NCBI RefSeq assembly: GCF_013623835.1
Contig: NZ_JABKDE010000002.1
Span: forward strand, 186,001-250,000
Origin: Brevibacterium oceani
GTDB lineage: Bacteria; Actinomycetota; Actinomycetes; Actinomycetales; Brevibacteriaceae
Length of the DNA: 64,000 bases
Direction of reading: 5' to 3'
The notes under the pieces are model-generated. The model was not told where the DNA came from. It made no database searches and was given only the letters and a program-made list of their open reading frames with translations. The position numbers were made by a program, and so were the translations under genes. Each line of letters starts with the position of its first letter. Position 1 is the first letter of the stretch. This document shows positions 27,737 through 35,634 of the stretch, in pieces.

Positions 27737-28678
27737 ATGGAATTCCGCACGGACTACCCCGAGGACTACAAGGCGGGATTCGCCTGCTTCGTCGGCCGCC
27801 CGAACACCGGCAAGTCGACGCTGACGAACGCCTTGGTGGGGGAGAAGGTCGCGATCACCTCGGCGAAGCCGCAGACGACCAGGCACACCATCCGCGGCAT
27901 CGTCCACCGCGATGACCACCAGCTCATCCTCATCGACACCCCGGGCCTGCACAAGCCGCGCACCCTGCTGGGATCACGCCTGAACGACCTCGTGGCGATG
28001 ACGCTCAGCGAGGTCGACGTCATCGGCTTCTGCCTGCCCGCCGACGAGCCGATCGGACCCGGCGACCGCTACATCGCCTCTCAGCTGGAGCTGCTCGACG
28101 GGCGCACGCCGATCGTGGCGCTGGTGACGAAGACGGATCTCGTCCCCAAGGACGAGGTCGCCGAGGCGCTGCTGGCCGTCGGCGAACTCGCCGACTTCGC
28201 CGACGTCGTCCCCGTCTCCGCAGCCGAGGGCTTCCAGGTCGACACCGTCGATTCGGTGTTGGCCGGTCATCTGCCCGTCTCACCCCCGCTCTACCCGGAC
28301 GGGGACCTCACCGACGAGCCCGAAGAGATGATGATCGCCGAACTCGTCCGCGAAGCGGCCCTCGAGGGCGTTCGCGACGAACTGCCGCACTCCCTGGCCG
28401 TCCAGGTCGAGGAGATGTACCCGCGGGACGGACGCAGCGAAGACAATCCGCTGTGGAACGTCCACGTCAACCTCTACGTCGAACGCCCCAGCCAGAAGGC
28501 GATCATCATCGGCAAGGGCGGCAGCAGGCTCAAGGCCATCGGATCCGAATCGAGGCAGGGCATCGAACGGCTGCTCGGCACGAAGGTCTACCTCGACCTG
28601 CACGTCAAGGTCGCCAAGGACTGGCAGCGGGACCCCAAACAGCTCGGACGCCTCGGCTTCGACTTCAACCGGAACTGA
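27737..28678 (+). CDS. era: GTPase Era
   Basis: The 313-aa GTPase binds 16S rRNA near its 3' end and couples 30S assembly to growth. G1 motif GRPNTGKST is at residues 20-28. The G2 region contains KPQTTRHTIRGIV, G3 is DTPGLHKPR, and G4 is TKTD. The KH domain carries the signature VIIIGKGGSRLK-like IIIGKGGSRLKAIG near 255. ATG is 1 nt after the CNNM stop, with GGAAGAGG upstream. Functional links to YbeY and RsmE fit this operon. A complete, typical member. Confidence 0.97.
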   Translation: MEFRTDYPEDYKAGFACFVGRPNTGKSTLTNALVGEKVAITSAKPQTTRHTIRGIVHRDDHQLILIDTPGLHKPRTLLGSRLNDLVAMTLSEVDVIGFCLPADEPIGPGDRYIASQLELLDGRTPIVALVTKTDLVPKDEVAEALLAVGELADFADVVPVSAAEGFQVDTVDSVLAGHLPVSPPLYPDGDLTDEPEEMMIAELVREAALEGVRDELPHSLAVQVEEMYPRDGRSEDNPLWNVHVNLYVERPSQKAIIIGKGGSRLKAIGSESRQGIERLLGTKVYLDLHVKVAKDWQRDPKQLGRLGFDFNRN

Positions 28679-28734
28679 GGTCATCGGAGGGGCGGTTCGT
28701 GCCCTTGCCTGAGGCGACTGTCACAGGGTCCCGG

Positions 28735-28765
28735 TTGAATCGGCGGCTTCCGCCTGCCATAGACT
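28735..28765 (+). promoter_or_regulatory. candidate leaderless promoter of zapE
   Basis: TTGAAT (28735-28740), 19 nt, then TAGACT (28760-28765), which ends 7 nt before the GTG start. No ribosome site is present. Confidence 0.4.
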
Positions 28766-28772
28766 AGGCCGA

Positions 28773-29780
28773 GTGAATGCCGAGCAGACTCTGGTCGCCC
28801 TGAGCGATCGATCCCCACAGGTTGCCCCCGAAGAGCTCATCGCAGGTCTCGTCCCGCCTCCGCAGTTCGAGGACGTGTCCTTCGACAGCTATCGCACCGA
28901 CCCGGCCGAACCATCCCAGGCCGAAGCGCGCGCCAAGCTCGAACAGTTCACCGCTCAGTCGAACTCCCCGGGATTCTTCGGCAAGCTCTTCTCGAAGGGC
29001 AAGTCCGGCCCGAAGGGCGTCTACCTCGACGGCGGATACGGTGTCGGCAAGACCCACCTCCTGGCCTCTGCCTGGCACGCCAATGAGAAGCCCGCCACCT
29101 TCGGCACATTCGTCGAATATACGAACCTCGTCGGCGCCCTCGGCTTCGCCCGGGCTCGAGACGACCTGTCGAAGATGAAGCTCGTCTGCGTCGACGAGTT
29201 CGAACTCGATGATCCCGGCGACACCGTGCTCATGTCTCGGCTCATGCGCGAACTCACCGACGCCGGAGTGAAGATCATCGCCACGTCGAATACTCTGCCC
29301 GGATCGTTGGGGGAGGGGCGCTTCGCCGCTCAGGACTTCCTCCGCGAGATCCAAGCCCTGGCCGATCAGTTCGAGGTCTATCGCATCGACGGTCAGGACT
29401 ACCGCCACCGCGCCCTGAGCTCCCCGGCAGATCCGCTGCCCGCAGACGAACTCGATTCGGCCACAGCGGAACTCAGCGGCGTCGTCGCCCGCGATGACTT
29501 CTCCGAGCTGGTCAGCCATCTCTCGTCCGTGCATCCGTCCCGCTACGGGCGCATGGTCGACGGCATCGACAATGCTGTGTGGGAGAACGTGAAGACCATC
29601 GAGAACGAGAGCGTGGCGCTGCGCTTCGTCGCCCTCGTCGACCGGCTCTACGACCGCAACGTCCACATCATCAACTCCGGCGTGCCCCTCGACAAGGTCT
29701 TCACCGAGGAGTCGCTGGCCGGCGGTTACAAGAAGAAGTACATGCGCTGCCTGTCCCGGCTCACCGCCCTGTCGTCCTGA
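28773..29780 (+). CDS. zapE: cell division protein ZapE (AFG1-like ATPase)
   Basis: 335 aa of the AFG1/ZapE AAA+ family. In E. coli ZapE binds FtsZ and destabilises the Z ring under stress; eukaryotic AFG1 relates to mitochondrial quality control. Walker A is in GGYGVGKTH, followed by the family strand LVCVDEFELDDPGDTVLMSRLM (Walker B CVDEFE) and IATSNTLPG (sensor). GTG start; TAGACT 7 nt upstream suggests a leaderless transcript. It stands alone after the era operon. A role in division here is inference from family; actinobacterial members are less studied. Confidence 0.9.
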   Translation: MNAEQTLVALSDRSPQVAPEELIAGLVPPPQFEDVSFDSYRTDPAEPSQAEARAKLEQFTAQSNSPGFFGKLFSKGKSGPKGVYLDGGYGVGKTHLLASAWHANEKPATFGTFVEYTNLVGALGFARARDDLSKMKLVCVDEFELDDPGDTVLMSRLMRELTDAGVKIIATSNTLPGSLGEGRFAAQDFLREIQALADQFEVYRIDGQDYRHRALSSPADPLPADELDSATAELSGVVARDDFSELVSHLSSVHPSRYGRMVDGIDNAVWENVKTIENESVALRFVALVDRLYDRNVHIINSGVPLDKVFTEESLAGGYKKKYMRCLSRLTALSS

Positions 29781-30022
29781 GGGATCAGCGGCTCTGAGCG
29801 AATCGCACGGCCCGGGTCCGTCTGTGGTCACTGAACCGAGGAGTTTCGGCAGATTCACCGCGATCACCTCGGCGCAGTGACCGCACATCGCAGCTGTACG
29901 GGGAATCGCGGCGCTTGATCCATGAAACGGTGCGACCGAAGTCGGTCGTGTCGTTGTTCACGAACGTGCTGATGCCGCGAGGATGAACGCGAGGAGGCGG
30001 CGGACGCGAGGAGGCGGCGGCC

Positions 30023-30499
30023 TCAGCGCAGGCTGAGCAGTTCGAAGATGGGCAGATCCGGCACCCAATCCGGCAGGCCGACCACCTTGAGCACACCCCA
30101 GACGACCACAGCGACGAAGGCCGCCGTGACGGCGCCGACCGTCCAGCGGACCCAGAGTCGCTGAGCCATGATCCAGCGCGTCCACTTCTCGACATTCACC
30201 CGCACGAAATGGAGTAGTCTGCGCGCCCACTGGAACTCGCTCGAGATGATGAACAGCCCGATGATGACGATGAGCCAGCCGGGGCCGGGCAGCGGCACGA
30301 GGACGAGCCCGATGAGGACGATGAGGGTGCCCAGGCCACCGACGATGGTGCGATAGAGACGAGCCGTATGCGGGTTCGCCAGCACAGTCTGCCGCCAGCG
30401 CAGAAAGCCCAGCCGCAGCTTTCGCCACGGTCTCGGGCCCTGTCGATGATGGCGGGAGAACCACCTGCCGGGACGGCTGGATGGGGGATCGGGGTGCAC
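30023..30499 (-). CDS. TIGR02611-like small membrane protein (PGPGW motif)
   Basis: 158 aa. A basic N-terminus rich in Arg, Pro and Ser is followed by transmembrane helix 1 containing the PLPGPGWLIVIIGL motif of the PGPGW family (about residues 50-85), a charged loop (FQWARRLLHFVRVNVEKW), and a second helix at about 116-140. The function is unknown. GTG start at 30499; TATAGT lies 6 nt upstream and no ribosome site is seen, suggesting leaderless expression. It points away from the tRNA cluster. Confidence 0.82.
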   Translation of the reverse strand: MHPDPPSSRPGRWFSRHHRQGPRPWRKLRLGFLRWRQTVLANPHTARLYRTIVGGLGTLIVLIGLVLVPLPGPGWLIVIIGLFIISSEFQWARRLLHFVRVNVEKWTRWIMAQRLWVRWTVGAVTAAFVAVVVWGVLKVVGLPDWVPDLPIFELLSLR

Positions 30500-30505
30500 T
30501 CAACC

Positions 30506-30511
30506 ACTATA
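30506..30511 (-). promoter_or_regulatory. candidate leaderless -10 box (TATAGT)
   Basis: TATAGT on the minus strand lies 6 nt before the GTG of the PGPGW-motif gene. The -35 region is poor. Confidence 0.4.
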
Positions 30512-30569
30512 GGTCGGCGACCCTGAAAGCTTGATCAGCGCCTGTGACGACGATCACCCGATTCTGATT

Positions 30570-30598
30570 TTGCGTATGCCGCCACCTGCGTATAGAGT
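30570..30598 (+). promoter_or_regulatory. candidate promoter of the tRNA cluster
   Basis: TTGCGT (30570-30575), 17 nt, then TAGAGT (30593-30598), 37 nt before the first tRNA. A GTATAGAG overlap leaves the exact -10 register open. Confidence 0.5.
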
Positions 30599-30635
30599 TG
30601 TATCTCGTTGCGAGGGAAACCGAGCAGCGAGAAAT

Positions 30636-30708
30636 GCGGATGTGGCTCAGTTGGTAGAGCATCACCTTGCCAAGGTGAGGGTCGCGGGTTCGAGTCCCGT
30701 CATCCGCT
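30636..30708 (+). tRNA. tRNA-Gly (GCC)
   Basis: 73 nt. The acceptor stem GCGGATG / CATCCGC pairs fully with discriminator T. The anticodon loop TTGCCAA gives GCC, which reads GGC/GGT. The T-arm contains GGGTTCGAGTCCC. The CCA tail is not encoded. Confidence 0.96.
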
Positions 30709-30734
30709 CGGAGGCGTCATGGCACTGCCTTGGC

Positions 30735-30805
30735 GGTGGCGTGGCCGAGAGGCGAGGCAGCGGCCTGCAAAGCCGTATACACGGGTTCGAATCCCGTCGC
30801 CACCT
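30735..30805 (+). tRNA. tRNA-Cys (GCA)
   Basis: 71 nt. The acceptor GGTGGCG / CGCCACC is followed by discriminator T, as expected for tRNA-Cys. The anticodon loop CTGCAAA gives GCA. T-arm GGGTTCGAATCCC. CCA is not encoded. Confidence 0.96.
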
Positions 30806-30836
30806 CGGATGGGTTGACAGCAATGTCGATCAATCA

Positions 30837-30908
30837 GCGCGATTGGCGCAGCGGTAGCGCGCTTCCTTCACACGGAAGAGGTCACTGGTTCGATCCCAGT
30901 ATCGCGCA
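30837..30908 (+). tRNA. tRNA-Val (CAC)
   Basis: 72 nt. The acceptor GCGCGAT / ATCGCGC is followed by discriminator A. The anticodon stem is CTTCC/GGAAG with loop TTCACAC, giving anticodon CAC, which reads GTG. Nearly identical to the next tRNA. Confidence 0.96.
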
Positions 30909-30945
30909 CAGGGACTTCACGGTTCCGGTGCAACAAATGAATAGA

Positions 30946-31017
30946 GCGCGATTGGCGCAGCGGTAGCGCGCTTCCCTGACACGGAAGAGGTCACTGGTTC
31001 GATCCCAGTATCGCGCA
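30946..31017 (+). tRNA. tRNA-Val (GAC)
   Basis: 72 nt, the same as the preceding tRNA-Val except at loop positions 32 (C for T) and 34 (G for C). Loop CTGACAC gives anticodon GAC, which reads GTC/GTT. Confidence 0.96.
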
Positions 31018-31022
31018 CAGAA

Positions 31023-31051
31023 GAAGCCCCGAGTGATCCACTCGGGGCTTC
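31023..31051 (+). terminator. terminator of the tRNA cluster
   Basis: GAAGCCCCGAGTG (31023-31035) pairs with CACTCGGGGCTTC (31039-31051) across a 3-nt loop: a 13-bp perfect stem 5 nt after the last tRNA. Confidence 0.85.
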
Positions 31052-31520
31052 GTGCATGTCTGCCTCTTGAGTCCTCGCCCCGCGTTACCGGGGGTCAGAA
31101 GTGCGGGCGTAGTGCACAAATGCAGGGTCGTATGCACGTTCGATGCACAGTTGTATTGAGTACGCTCGCCGAGCTCTCGTTCAAGGCGGAGCGCATGTGT
31201 CGACCCGTCCCTCGCTTAAAACGGGGCGTCGTTGGCTCGTTCAAGGCGAGGCGGACCTGTCGACCCGTGCGCCTTTCCGCAAGTGCGCTGCGGCTTGAAC
31301 GACAGATTTGGGCGAGAGGCTACGGCTTGAACGACCATCTGGGCACGCTCGGGCAGTGCCGCCGAAACCCTGCGCTCCGAACCGATGGTGACGGTGAACG
31401 CCCTGATCGCCGTCGTGTGGCCGCTCTGTTGCAGGTCTGGAACGTGAAAAGCATGCGGAAGTAAGCCCGATTGCTAGTACGCTAGGCGTTGTACCTAACG
31501 ACGAAGACTTCGGAGCACCT
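31052..31520. other. gene-free stretch with nested repeats
   Basis: No convincing gene lies here; the one long open frame (31033-31464) has biased composition, no homology I recognise and no ribosome site. The stretch contains a nested pair of TCGTTCAAGGC-type inverted repeats (31177-31334) and the upstream region of the next gene. TAGTAC/TACGCT near 31475-31483 could be a -10 box, without a good -35. Confidence 0.6.
31177..31334. repeat. nested palindromic element, inner copy 66 bp (31237-31302)
   Basis: The inner copy begins TCGTTCAAGGCGAGG at 31237 and ends GCGCTGCGGCTTGAACGA at 31302. An outer left arm (TCGTTCAAGGCGGAGCGC) starts at 31177 and an outer right arm (CTACGGCTTGAACGA) ends at 31334. 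The internal GTCGACCCGT is shared by the two left halves. The same 66-bp layout occurs at 59268-59333. Confidence 0.75.
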
Positions 31521-32819
31521 ATGTCTACTCCTCAGAACCCGTACGGTTCCGGTGACGGTTCGGGCGACAACAACCCGAACAGCCAGAACCCCAACAACCA
31601 GCCGAGCGCCCCCGGCCAGGGCGGCGATCAGAACCCGGGTCAGCAGCCTCCCCAGTACAGTTCTCAGCCGCAGCAGCCGAACTACGGCCAGGGTGGCAGC
31701 GACGGTTCTCAGGGATACGGACAGCAGCCTCCGCAGTACGGATCGTCGAACGATCAGAACCAGTACGGCCAGAATGCCGGCGGTCAGGACCAGAATCAGT
31801 ATGGTTCGCAGCCGCAGTACGGTCAGAATGCCGGCGGTCAGGATCAGAGCCCGTACGGTTCGCAGCCGCACTACGGCCAGAACCAGGATCCGTACGGGCA
31901 GAACCAGTACGACGCGAACGCGCAGTACGATGCCAACCAGTACGGTCAGCAGCCGGCCTACGCGGGAGCCGACGGTTCCTCCGATCAGTTCATCCCGGCC
32001 AACCCGAACGCGGCCTACGGCCAGTACCCCACGGGTTCGGGCGGCAACACCTCGAAGAACATCTGGGGAATCCTCGCCCTCATCGGCGGCATCGTCGGCA
32101 TCCTGACATCCGGGTTCATCATCGGTGGCTTACTTGGTGTGGCGGCTGTGATCTTCGGGTTTGTCGGCCTTTCGGCTATCAAAAAGGGACTTGCGACGAA
32201 CAAGGGCCTGAATATCACGGGCATCATTCTGGGCTTTGTCGCGATCGTCTTCACCATTATCGCTGTGATCGTCTACTTCGTCCTCGGCGTCGGTTTCATC
32301 TCGGCCGTCGATCAGGCTTCGAGTCAGTCACCGACAGCAGATCCCAGCCAGGGCGCCGGCCAGGATCCGGCCCAGGACCCGAGTCAGGGCTCCGACAGCT
32401 CCGACGGCGGAGACCCTGCCCCCGCACAGGGCGGCGAAGTCACGATCGGCGACGACCTCACTGCCACTGTTTCGGTCAAATCGGGCACCGCACCTTCGAG
32501 CGCCTCGGGCGCGGACTCGACGAACGGCCAGATCGCCGTGGTCACCATGACCGTGAAGAACAATTCGAGCGACGACGTCGAAATGACGCTGTCCGACCTG
32601 AGCGCGAACGACGGCAGCGGCAAGGACTACGACGATGTCTTCGACGGCTCGAACTACCGCGGTTCGCTCGCCTTCACCGATCCCGTCCCCGCCGGTGGCG
32701 AGAAGACGTACGAATTCGCCTTCGCCGTCGAATCGGCCGATATCGACGCCATGCACGTCCAGCTCAAGCTGAACGAGGACCACGGCAACGGCACGGACTT
32801 CGAGTGGAAGAAGCAGTGA
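31521..32819 (+). CDS. DUF4190-type membrane protein with Gln/Tyr/Gly-rich tail and C-terminal DUF4352-like domain
   Basis: 432 aa. Residues 1-170 are low complexity (YGQ, QNQYG, SQPQYG repeats), predicted to be disordered and cytoplasmic. Two transmembrane helices follow at about 178-215 and 230-260, with the sequence FVGLSAIKKGLATNKGLNITGIILG between them, typical of DUF4190. A Ser/Asp/Pro/Gln linker follows, then an extracytoplasmic beta-rich domain (about 300-432) resembling DUF4352 (NGQIAVVTMTVKNNSSDDVEM). Codons in the helix region (about 32120-32230) are less GC-rich than the flanks. The function is unknown. It may be an envelope-stress or adhesion-related surface protein, but this is speculation. 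No ribosome site of note (CGGAGCACCT upstream of ATG is good). Confidence 0.85.
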   Translation: MSTPQNPYGSGDGSGDNNPNSQNPNNQPSAPGQGGDQNPGQQPPQYSSQPQQPNYGQGGSDGSQGYGQQPPQYGSSNDQNQYGQNAGGQDQNQYGSQPQYGQNAGGQDQSPYGSQPHYGQNQDPYGQNQYDANAQYDANQYGQQPAYAGADGSSDQFIPANPNAAYGQYPTGSGGNTSKNIWGILALIGGIVGILTSGFIIGGLLGVAAVIFGFVGLSAIKKGLATNKGLNITGIILGFVAIVFTIIAVIVYFVLGVGFISAVDQASSQSPTADPSQGAGQDPAQDPSQGSDSSDGGDPAPAQGGEVTIGDDLTATVSVKSGTAPSSASGADSTNGQIAVVTMTVKNNSSDDVEMTLSDLSANDGSGKDYDDVFDGSNYRGSLAFTDPVPAGGEKTYEFAFAVESADIDAMHVQLKLNEDHGNGTDFEWKKQ

Positions 32820-32899
32820 AGCGAAGCACTCCGAACATGCGCTGAATGCGCGTGATCAGAGGCTCACGCGGCCTCCGCGGAACACCTCGATGAACACAG

Positions 32900-32929
32900 T
32901 TGGGTGGCAGTCGACCGACTGCCACCCAA
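32900..32929 (+). terminator. terminator hairpin upstream of thrS
   Basis: TTGGGTGGCAGTCG (32900-32913) pairs with CGACTGCCACCCAA (32916-32929), a 14-bp stem with a 2-nt loop, followed by TTGATTTGG. It ends the preceding gene before the thrS promoter. Confidence 0.8.
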
Positions 32930-32934
32930 TTGAT

Positions 32935-32961
32935 TTGGCCCCGCCGAATTGGTACTAGAAT
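32935..32961 (+). promoter_or_regulatory. candidate thrS promoter
   Basis: TAGAAT (32956-32961) lies 64 nt before thrS; TTGGCC (32935-32940) upstream has only 15-nt spacing, so the -35 is weak. No T-box was found. Confidence 0.4.
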
Positions 32962-33025
32962 CTGATGGCGGGACGTCCTGGTTCAGGACGCACTCGAACG
33001 AAGACTCAACGAACGGAGAAGATCA

Positions 33026-35035
33026 GTGGCAGACAGCATCGACTGCGCGGGCGAAAGCATCCCTTGGAAAGAGGGGCTGACCGGAACGGAGATCTTCTCC
33101 TCCGACCGCACGGTCGTTGCGATGTGGCTCGGCGGCGAACCCGCCGACCTCAGCCGCGAGCTGGCGCCGGGTGACCAGATCGCACCGATCACCATCGACT
33201 CCGACGCCGGACTCGACATCCTCCGCCATTCGACCGGCCACGTCACCGCCCAGGCCGTCCAGGAGCTCTTCCCCGGCACCAAGCTCGGCATCGGCCCCTA
33301 CATCACCGACGGCTACTACTTCGACTTCGACGCCGCCGACCCCTTCACCCCCGATGATCTCAAAGCGATCCAGAAGAAGGCCGCCCAGATCGTCAAGGCC
33401 GGCCAGACCTTCAACCGCGTCGTCGTCACCGAAGACGAGGCCCGCCAGCGTATGGCGAACGAGCCCTACAAGCTCGAACTCATCGACGACAAAGGCAAGT
33501 CCTCTGATGACGAATCCTCCGTCGAGGTCGGCAGCGGCGAACTCACCGTGTACGAAAACGTCGACCGCAAGGGCGAGGTCGTGTGGCAGGACCTCTGCCG
33601 CGGACCGCACCTGCCCAACACCAAACTCATCGGCAACGGCTTCGCCGTCACCCGTGCCTCGGCGGCCTACTGGCGCGGCGACCAGGCCAACGCCAGCCTG
33701 CAGCGCGTCTACGGCACCGCATGGGCGAGCAAGGACGACCTCAAGGCCTATCAGGACCGCATCGCCGAAGCCGAGCGCCGCGACCACCGCAAGCTCGGTG
33801 CCGAGATGGACCTGTTCTCCTTCCCCGAAGAGCTCGGCTCCGGCCTGCCCGTCTTCCACCCCAAGGGCGGTGTGATCAAGCGCGAGATGGAGGACTACGT
33901 CCGCGCCCGCCACATCGACGAGGGCTTCGAATACGTCGGCACACCGCACATCTCGAAGGAGACCCTCTACTACACCTCGGGCCACCTGCCCTACTACGGC
34001 GAGAACATGTTCCCGCCGATGTCCGTCGACGAGGTCCGCGACGAGGAGACCGGCGAGATCGTCAAGGAGGGCACCCCGTACCGCCTCAAGGCGATGAACT
34101 GCCCGATGCACAACCTCATCTACCGCTCCCGCGGACGCTCCTACCGCGACCTTCCGCTGCGCCTCTTCGAGTTCGGCACGGTCTACCGTGACGAGGCCTC
34201 CGGCGTCATCCACGGCCTCACCCGCGTCCGCGCCCTGACCCAGGACGACTCCCACTCCTACGTCGCCCAGGAGGACGCGGCCAAGGAGATCCGCCACCTG
34301 TTGAACTTCGTGCTCAGCCTGCTGCGCGATTTCGGGCTCGACGACTTCTACCTCGAACTCTCCACCCGCGACGAGGACGGGAAGAAGGCCGACAAATTCA
34401 TCGGCTCCGACGAACAGTGGGCCGAAGCTACGCAGGTCCTCGAAGAGGTGGCCCAGGAGACCGGGCTCGAACTCGTCCCCGACCCGGGCGGCGCCGCCTT
34501 CTACGGCCCGAAGATCTCCGTCCAGGCGCGCGACGCGATCGGCCGCACCTGGCAGATGTCGACCGTCCAGCTCGACTTCAACCAGCCCGAGCGCTTCGGA
34601 CTCGAATACGTCGCCGCCGACGGAACACGTCAGCAGCCGGTGATGATCCACTCGGCGAAGTTCGGATCCATCGAACGCTTCCTCGGCGTACTCACCGAGC
34701 ACTACGCCGGAGCATTCCCCGTCTGGCTGGCCCCGGTGCAGGTCACCTGCATCCCCGTGGCCGAGGAGTTCAACGACTACCTCGCCGAGGTGGCCGCGCA
34801 GCTGCGCAAGGCAGGTGTGCGCGTCGAGATCGACGACAGCGACGACCGCTTCCCGAAGAAGATCCGCAACGCCTCGAAGTCGAAGGTCCCCTTCACCCTC
34901 ATCGCCGGCGGTGAGGACTGCGACGCCGGTGCCGTGTCCTTCCGCTTCCGTTCGGGTGAACAGGACAACGGGGTGCCCGTCGCCGAGGCGGTGCGCCGAA
35001 TCCTCGAAGCGATCGAGACCAAGGCCCAGGTATGA
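33026..35035 (+). CDS. thrS: threonyl-tRNA synthetase
   Basis: A 669-aa class II synthetase. The N-terminal TGS-like segment precedes the editing domain with [11 protein letters not shown] and the later SAAYWRGD strand. The catalytic core has the [10 protein letters not shown] zinc/active-site motif and the class II motif 2 [16 protein letters not shown]-type sequence ([23 protein letters not shown]). The anticodon-binding domain ends at the VRRILEAIE helix. The GTG at 33026 has GGAGAAG 4-5 nt upstream. It begins the operon thrS-HIT-S9 peptidase, with ATGA overlaps between the genes. A complete, typical enzyme. Confidence 0.97.
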   Translation: MADSIDCAGESIPWKEGLTGTEIFSSDRTVVAMWLGGEPADLSRELAPGDQIAPITIDSDAGLDILRHSTGHVTAQAVQELFPGTKLGIGPYITDGYYFDFDAADPFTPDDLKAIQKKAAQIVKAGQTFNRVVVTEDEARQRMANEPYKLELIDDKGKSSDDESSVEVGSGELTVYENVDRKGEVVWQDLCRGPHLPNTKLIGNGFAVTRASAAYWRGDQANASLQRVYGTAWASKDDLKAYQDRIAEAERRDHRKLGAEMDLFSFPEELGSGLPVFHPKGGVIKREMEDYVRARHIDEGFEYVGTPHISKETLYYTSGHLPYYGENMFPPMSVDEVRDEETGEIVKEGTPYRLKAMNCPMHNLIYRSRGRSYRDLPLRLFEFGTVYRDEASGVIHGLTRVRALTQDDSHSYVAQEDAAKEIRHLLNFVLSLLRDFGLDDFYLELSTRDEDGKKADKFIGSDEQWAEATQVLEEVAQETGLELVPDPGGAAFYGPKISVQARDAIGRTWQMSTVQLDFNQPERFGLEYVAADGTRQQPVMIHSAKFGSIERFLGVLTEHYAGAFPVWLAPVQVTCIPVAEEFNDYLAEVAAQLRKAGVRVEIDDSDDRFPKKIRNASKSKVPFTLIAGGEDCDAGAVSFRFRSGEQDNGVPVAEAVRRILEAIETKAQV

Positions 35036-35634
35036 GCCACGACGCCGACCCGACGGCACAGGACCAATCCGGCGGCAGCCTCGGCGAAGGGATCCCCTTC
35101 CCCGAGTCGGCCGCCGGGTTCCCCGGCGAACCCGACGGCTTCCAGCGTCTGTGGACCCCGCACCGGATGGTCTACATCGACGGTCAGGACAAGCCGAAGG
35201 ACGACGGCGAGAAGGAATGCCCCTTCTGCACCGCCCCGTCGAAGAGCGACGAAGACGGCCTCATCGTCGCCCGCGGTGAGACCGTGTACGCCGTCCTCAA
35301 CCTCTACCCGTACAACCCGGGCCACCTGCTCATCTGCCCCTACCGTCACGTCGCGGACTACACAGACTTGAGCGAGGACGAGACGATCGAACTCGCTCAC
35401 TTCACGCAGAAGGCGATGCACGTCATCCGCGCCGTGTCCGGACCTCACGGGTTCAACCTGGGAATGAACCAGGGACCCGTCGCGGGCGCCGGCATCGCTG
35501 CCCACCTGCACCAGCACGTCGTCCCACGCTGGGGCGGAGACTCGAACTTCCTGCCCGTGATCGCCCAGACCAAGGCCCTGCCGCAAGTGCACGCCGATGT
35601 GCAGGCACGCCTGTCGAAAGAATGGAATCGATGA
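35032..35634 (+). CDS. HIT domain nucleotide hydrolase/phosphorylase (Ap4A phosphorylase-like)
   Basis: 200 aa. The catalytic histidine triad is HLHQHVV at about residues 158-164. Upstream is CPFC (zinc), followed by the [18 protein letters not shown] strand. Its position after thrS and its size match the mycobacterial Rv2613c class, described as diadenosine tetraphosphate phosphorylase. Ap4A is made as a side product by aminoacyl-tRNA synthetases, so a link with ThrRS makes sense. ATG overlaps the thrS stop. The first 40 residues are disordered. Confidence 0.92.
   Translation: MSHDADPTAQDQSGGSLGEGIPFPESAAGFPGEPDGFQRLWTPHRMVYIDGQDKPKDDGEKECPFCTAPSKSDEDGLIVARGETVYAVLNLYPYNPGHLLICPYRHVADYTDLSEDETIELAHFTQKAMHVIRAVSGPHGFNLGMNQGPVAGAGIAAHLHQHVVPRWGGDSNFLPVIAQTKALPQVHADVQARLSKEWNR

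Noticed and set aside
30023-30499. alternative minus-strand frames 29958-30503 and 29785-30195
   Set aside because: The PGPGW-motif frame has the membrane helices and a plausible promoter; the others are overlapping shadows.
31033-31464. 143-aa open frame in the gene-free stretch
   Set aside because: Contains the nested repeat, has no ribosome site and no family resemblance; treated as non-coding.
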